This document shows positions 60,329-64,000 of a stretch of DNA of 64,000 bases, in pieces. The stretch is from UMGS1696 sp963642885 (GTDB lineage Bacteria; Bacillota; Clostridia; Oscillospirales; CAG-272): positions 15,520 to 79,519 of the forward strand of contig CAVIJI010000008.1 in the NCBI GenBank assembly GCA_963642885.1, written 5' to 3'. A program made the position numbers and the translations under genes. Numbering within the stretch: position 1 is the first letter of the stretch; each line of letters starts with the position of its first letter. The notes beneath the pieces are model-generated. The model had not been told where the DNA came from. It saw only the letters and a list, made by a program, of their open reading frames with translations, and searched no databases.

Positions 60329-61129
60329 ATGTTTTATGAATTCAGTCACTCATTGTCCGCCGATTATTTTACTGTAGAACATGGCTGTGATTTTAACTTT
60401 CCGGCTCACATGCATCACTGTTTCGAACTTCTGTGCATTCTCGAGGGAGAAATGCATGTCGAGATTGACGATGTCGGATACGACATGGTACAGGGAGATG
60501 CGGCAATGATTTTTTCAAACCAAATACATTCCATGAAAACCGTCGGTAATTCCAAACACGTATTGACGGTTTTTTCTCCCAGGCTTATCAGCGCATATTC
60601 CGAAAAAACATCGGGTAAAATCCCACTTAATAATATCTTCAGACCCGACATGTTTTACATCGGAAAGCTCGAGACATTCAGCAAACAAACACCGATAATC
60701 GATGTCAAAGGGCTTCTATATTCGATTTGCGGAGAATTCGATGCGGTTACCGAATATCATGTGAACGACGCCAAATCGAATATGCTTCTCTACAACATAT
60801 TCAAGTTCATCGAAAACAACTACAATAAAAACTGTATGCTGTCAAACCTTGCCAAATATACCGGTTATGATTATGCGTACATATCAAGATATTTCCGCAA
60901 AACAGTCGGAATATCGTATAACGATTATGTTAATCAGTACAGAATATCAAAGGCATGCTATCTTCTTCAAAACAACGAAATGAGCATACTGGAAATATCA
61001 AACGAATGCGGTTTCAACTCGCTGAGAAGTCTCAACCGTCATTTTAAAGAACAGCTGGGAATGCCGCCCGCCGACTACAGAAAAGTGATAAAGGATCGCG
61101 TTAAGACGACAAAGTCGGAAATTAATTAA
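60329..61129 (+). CDS. AraC-family transcriptional regulator
   Basis: The 266-aa regulator has an N-terminal cupin ligand domain (about 1-130; FPAHMHHCFELLCILEGEMHVEIDD). A C-terminal double helix-turn-helix (about 160-258) contains LSNLAKYTGYDYAYISRYFRKTVGISYNDYVNQYRI and ILEISNECGFNSLRSLNRHFKEQLGMPPADYR. It is divergent from xylA, so it likely activates the xylose operon with xylose or a xylo-oligosaccharide as ligand. The ribosome site before the ATG is weak, suggesting low expression. Confidence 0.92.
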   Translation: MFYEFSHSLSADYFTVEHGCDFNFPAHMHHCFELLCILEGEMHVEIDDVGYDMVQGDAAMIFSNQIHSMKTVGNSKHVLTVFSPRLISAYSEKTSGKIPLNNIFRPDMFYIGKLETFSKQTPIIDVKGLLYSICGEFDAVTEYHVNDAKSNMLLYNIFKFIENNYNKNCMLSNLAKYTGYDYAYISRYFRKTVGISYNDYVNQYRISKACYLLQNNEMSILEISNECGFNSLRSLNRHFKEQLGMPPADYRKVIKDRVKTTKSEIN

Positions 61130-61209
61130 CGAACCGAATTCGTCGGCGAATACGATAATCTTCGTTTTTTCTTCGAAAACGACTTATTACGCACTTCATT
61201 AAGGACAAT

Positions 61210-61242
61210 CCCCCGATTTTGTGATTTTAGACAAATCGGGGG
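61210..61242 (+). terminator. Terminator of the araC-type regulator
   Basis: CCCCCGATTT pairs perfectly with AAATCGGGGG, followed by CTGTTCTTTTA. Confidence 0.88.
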
Positions 61243-61250
61243 CTGTTCTT

Positions 61251-62639
61251 TTATTTACTTTTCTTTTTCGGAGACGACTGGATATACACTATAACAATAA
61301 CAACCGCCGCCAAAAACAATGTGGTTGCGGCAAACATCGTTATATTGTCGCTCGAATTCTCGACGTCCGCATCCGTTGCTATAATCTCCTCGACATGTTT
61401 TTCATAATCGTACTCTGTCGATGTCTGTTCGACGATGGTACCGCCGGGTACTTCCTCTTCTGCCTCTGTTTCCTTGACGGTCTGTTCGGTTTTGTCCGTC
61501 GTACCGCATATTGTCACCTCGGACAGCTGGAATGTTCCCGATCGTGCCGCAGTAGCGTAAAATCTGAAATAAGAATAAGACTCGTCGCTTTCAACTGTCG
61601 TTGAAAAATATGTGAAATTAACATTTTCGAAAAACGAATCGTCACCTGAAATAATCGTCGTCCAATTCTGTCCGTCGTTTGAACCTTCTAAACGCCATTT
61701 TTTCGGATTTCGTCCCTCGTATTCCTTTGTATCATTCGCGGTTGCCATCAGCAAACCCGTCACAAAATACTGCTGTCTGCACTTTATTGTCGAATACAGC
61801 GGAAAATCTCCTGTACAGAACTTAGTATTGACACTTCCGTCCCACAGCATATCCGCACTCTCGTTCGGATTTCCGCCTGTTCCGTTAACAAATTCATATC
61901 CTTTAATTATGGTCAGCCCAAGTGCATCCGCCGCTTCCTTTGCACCCGAGCTTTGTCTTGCACCCGATCCGCCCAGTTCAATGTACGACCAGTTTGAGCT
62001 GTCACTCTCACCCTCTCCGATCTCATCGGACCACGTAAAGAAATATGAAAGCTCCCCTTCTTCGTTTATATCGCAGAACGCGAAATCGGCAAGAAGTCTC
62101 ACACCGTCTTCCAATACCATGTTTTCGGGTACATATTTATACTCTATTATGTATCCGTTGTTCTCTTTTCTGTAGCCTATCTTTGAGTATTCGGGTTCTT
62201 TGCCGTGAATGGTACGTATCGGATTCATACCGTCAGGAACCAGCTGAACCATACGCTGACCGTCCTGCCATGTTTCACCGTAGACGTCATTTTCATCTAT
62301 ATAGACGTTTATGCAGTCATTCTTATATTTACCGTCCGAATCGAACGTAAAATCGTCATCGTAAATTTCAAAAAGAAAATATATCGCCTCATCGTCGTAC
62401 AATACCGAGACATACGCAACAGAGCCACCGGGAAGCTTGCCGTTATAATCACTGCCTCCCGTCACATTCATAAGTCTTGAACGTGTTGTTTTATACCATA
62501 TTTTATCGATACTTCCGTCAATTACGGGGGTACCGTATTTCGCTGTCATAGTCTGTCCGATTGCGGATACGGGCACAGGAAACGACGCTAATGCGGTCAC
62601 GATTATCATCGCAAGAAGAAGTGACACAATTTTTCTCAT
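61251..62639 (-). CDS. Secreted, membrane-anchored CBM9 / discoidin-domain protein
   Basis: The 462-aa protein starts at ATG 62639, with AAGGA upstream. It has a signal peptide (MRKIVSLLLAMIIVTALASF, cut near residue 27). A CBM9-like domain (about 30-225) contains TPVIDGSIDKIWYKT and INVYIDENDVYGETW. A discoidin (F5/8 type C) domain (about 245-385) contains RNPKKWRLEGSNDGQNWTTI and YFRFYATAARSG. An acidic Thr/Glu-rich spacer leads to one helix (about 432-455) and a KKKSK stop. No catalytic domain is seen. It probably holds carbohydrate at the cell surface. The end lies 8 bp past the terminator of the convergent regulator gene. Confidence 0.85.
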   Translation of the reverse strand: MRKIVSLLLAMIIVTALASFPVPVSAIGQTMTAKYGTPVIDGSIDKIWYKTTRSRLMNVTGGSDYNGKLPGGSVAYVSVLYDDEAIYFLFEIYDDDFTFDSDGKYKNDCINVYIDENDVYGETWQDGQRMVQLVPDGMNPIRTIHGKEPEYSKIGYRKENNGYIIEYKYVPENMVLEDGVRLLADFAFCDINEEGELSYFFTWSDEIGEGESDSSNWSYIELGGSGARQSSGAKEAADALGLTIIKGYEFVNGTGGNPNESADMLWDGSVNTKFCTGDFPLYSTIKCRQQYFVTGLLMATANDTKEYEGRNPKKWRLEGSNDGQNWTTIISGDDSFFENVNFTYFSTTVESDESYSYFRFYATAARSGTFQLSEVTICGTTDKTEQTVKETEAEEEVPGGTIVEQTSTEYDYEKHVEEIIATDADVENSSDNITMFAATTLFLAAVVIVIVYIQSSPKKKSK

Positions 62640-62701
62640 TAATAACAATTTCCTTATTTCAATTTATGTAAAATATATTGATTTTATATATTCTCACTCC
62701 T

Positions 62702-62730
62702 ATTATAATATTACATAAAGGTTTTGTCAA
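62702..62730 (-). promoter_or_regulatory. Promoter of the CBM9 protein gene
   Basis: On the minus strand TTGACA (62725-62730) and TATAAT (62702-62707) are perfect boxes with 17 bp between them. Confidence 0.9.
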
Positions 62731-62753
62731 CCGTTTTTATAAAGTCGATTATA

Positions 62754-62782
62754 TTGCATTATTCCGGTTTTCATAGTATAAT
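62754..62782 (+). promoter_or_regulatory. Promoter of the alpha/beta hydrolase gene
   Basis: TTGCAT (62754-62759) and TATAAT (62777-62782) are separated by 17 bp, back to back with the CBM9 gene promoter. Confidence 0.8.
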
Positions 62783-62833
62783 AGTGCAGAATTCATTTAC
62801 ATTTCAGCTATTTAAATATAACAGAGGATAATT

Positions 62834-63589
62834 ATGATAACAGACTATAATATTCCGTATGGCAATCTCAGTGAGCACAAGCTTGACTGCTACAGTACAG
62901 ACAATACCGAAAATTCTCCGCTCTTTATATACTTTCACGGCGGAGGGCTCGAATGCGGTGATAAAGGCAACGGTTCGCCTGCCGCATTCGAATACCTTGC
63001 TTCCCACGGTATAAGCGTTGTTTCCGCCGACTACAGAATGTACCCCGATGCACACTTTCCCGATTTCATCGAGGATGCCGCACAATGTGTCGCTTGGTGT
63101 GTGAAAAATCTGTCGTACAGCGAACTCTATGTGGGCGGTCAGAGTGCGGGCGGATATATTTCCATGATGCTTGCGTTCGACAAAAGATATCTCTCCGCTT
63201 ACGGAATCGACTGTGCCGACAAAAATCAAATCGCGGGATTCTATCTCGATGCGGGACAACCTACAGTACACTACAATATTCTGCGTGAGCGCGGTCTTGA
63301 CACTCGTCTTATCCGCGTTGACGAAGCCGCTCCGATTTACTTCATAGATGAACCTGTTCATCCCGAGCTTTTACCGAGATACGAAATCACGGTATCGGAC
63401 AACGATATGGTCTGCAGACTGGAACAAAATATGATGCTGTATAAAACAATGCTGCATTTCGGATATCCCGAAAATAAAGTCAAGCTTGTAGTAATGAATG
63501 GTTATACACACTGCGGATACGGAGGAGTGATAGACGCGGACGGAAAACCGAAATACGGTAAGATGATTGAAAAATTTATAAAGGGTTAA
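62834..63589 (+). CDS. Alpha/beta hydrolase (esterase-like)
   Basis: The 251-aa enzyme has the oxyanion-hole motif HGGG (35-38) and the nucleophile elbow GGQSAGG with Ser104, as in hormone-sensitive-lipase and carboxylesterase-like hydrolases. The catalytic His is probably in NGYTHCGYGG near residue 227, and the acid in TVSDND. There is no signal peptide, so it is cytoplasmic. With xylan-related genes next door, deacetylation of acetyl-xylo-oligosaccharides is possible, but the sequence does not show the substrate. GAGGA precedes the ATG. Confidence 0.88.
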   Translation: MITDYNIPYGNLSEHKLDCYSTDNTENSPLFIYFHGGGLECGDKGNGSPAAFEYLASHGISVVSADYRMYPDAHFPDFIEDAAQCVAWCVKNLSYSELYVGGQSAGGYISMMLAFDKRYLSAYGIDCADKNQIAGFYLDAGQPTVHYNILRERGLDTRLIRVDEAAPIYFIDEPVHPELLPRYEITVSDNDMVCRLEQNMMLYKTMLHFGYPENKVKLVVMNGYTHCGYGGVIDADGKPKYGKMIEKFIKG

Positions 63590-63609
63590 TTCACGCATTA
63601 TAATCATAA

Positions 63610-63654
63610 AAAAGCTGTCACGGATGAAGCGGATTTTCACCTGTGACAGCTTTT
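63610..63654. terminator. Bidirectional terminator between hydrolase and deacetylase genes
   Basis: AAAAGCTGTCAC pairs with GTGACAGCTTTT. Flanking A- and T-runs suit both convergent transcripts. Confidence 0.9.
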
Positions 63655-63656
63655 AT

Positions 63657-64000
63657 TCAGTTTATACCCTGTACTATTTCGAGAAGTCTTTCGGCAGACA
63701 CGTCATTTGAAATATGGTTTCTCTTTATCGCATAAAGCGACTGACCCAAGCCGCGTACAAGCTCCTGCACTCCCCAGTTTGTCGAAAAAGTGACGGTATA
63801 CCCCTCTTCTACCGCTATTCTCGCGGCGTTGTCAGTTATCTTTCCCTTTGGGTATGAGAGTGCGAGAACATCGTCATTCCTCAGGCTTTCGAGAAATTCC
63901 CGAGACATTGCGAGATCCTCTCTCACCGCATCAATGTATTCTTCTTCCGTCTCCTCCGCAAGCTGACCCATATCATATCGAGCATTCTTTTCGTAGTTTT
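63657..64000 (-). CDS. Polysaccharide deacetylase-family protein, C-terminal part, cut by window edge
   Basis: Only the last 113 residues or so are visible; the frame stays open to the window end, reading ...NYEKNARYDMGQL. The fragment resembles the C-terminal part of NodB-type deacetylases: SREFLESLRNDDVLALSYPKG (the YP-G motif near the end of the barrel), then AVEEGYTVTFSTNWGVQELV and IKRNHISND. The catalytic Asp/His motif is outside the window, so activity cannot be judged. It would act on N- or O-acetyl groups of peptidoglycan or xylan-type glycans. Confidence 0.75.
   Translation of the reverse strand, partial: NYEKNARYDMGQLAEETEEEYIDAVREDLAMSREFLESLRNDDVLALSYPKGKITDNAARIAVEEGYTVTFSTNWGVQELVRGLGQSLYAIKRNHISNDVSAERLLEIVQGIN

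Noticed and set aside
1..64000. CRISPR arrays, insertion sequences, integrases, phage modules, rRNA or tRNA genes
   Set aside because: No regularly spaced repeats, transposase-like genes, terminal inverted repeats with target duplications, or tRNA cloverleaf sequences were seen on either strand.

Overview
The window looks like a chromosomal segment of an anaerobic, saccharolytic Gram-positive bacterium of the class Clostridia, probably an uncultured gut or rumen member of the Oscillospirales/Ruminococcaceae group. This is inferred from several features: HrcA/CIRCE heat-shock control, tRNA-sensing T-boxes, a ZTP riboswitch in front of pyruvate formate-lyase, type III glutamine synthetase, an ANTAR regulator, an SPNTG-type sorting signal and a xylose isomerase pathway. 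The sequence looks homogeneous and well ordered. I see no insertion sequences, phage genes, CRISPR arrays, tRNA or rRNA genes.

Layout. 1-2.9 kb: hrcA-grpE-dnaK heat-shock operon (minus) behind a CIRCE operator. 3-8.3 kb: a sortase-type surface protein, a sugar-ABC ATPase, tex and rsuA (minus). 8.5-13.5 kb: Mn2+ riboswitch-mntP, a DUF362 protein, and ZTP riboswitch-pflA-pflB (plus). 13.5-17.8 kb: GH36 alpha-galactosidase and recG (minus). 18.0-24.6 kb: a shikimate operon covering all seven steps to chorismate, preceded by a Phe/Tyr-rich leader peptide and attenuator. 24.9-30.9 kb: an ABC exporter pair, radA and hisS. 30.9-32.9 kb: a T-box controlling a lone acyl-CoA ligase. 33-43 kb: a nitrogen block on the minus strand, made of glnN (with a terminator/ANTAR-type leader) and a tRNA-Asn T-box operon asnB-gltB-gltD. 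43.2-45.2 kb: divergent glnA plus an ANTAR response regulator. 45.2-47.7 kb: copper-type CsoR/P-type ATPase system with a small membrane protein. 47.7-50.8 kb: DUF1538 membrane protein, tandem PII-like protein and a TSUP permease. 51-53.1 kb: an unclassified large glycosidase-like protein. 53.2-61.2 kb: xylose/xyloside operon xylA-GH3-xylB-thuA-gfo with a divergent AraC regulator. 61.2-64 kb: a secreted CBM9/discoidin protein, an alpha/beta hydrolase and a truncated polysaccharide deacetylase.

The main theme is RNA-based control of amino-acid and one-carbon metabolism. Six cis-acting leaders can be read here: Mn2+ riboswitch, ZTP riboswitch, aromatic leader-peptide attenuator, two T-boxes, and an ANTAR-type antiterminator substrate. 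Most sit behind near-consensus sigma-A promoters with 17-bp spacers. The least expected is the T-box in front of an acyl-CoA ligase. The attenuator in front of the complete shikimate operon is the clearest candidate for an undescribed regulatory element. All functional statements are from reading the sequence; no database search was run.
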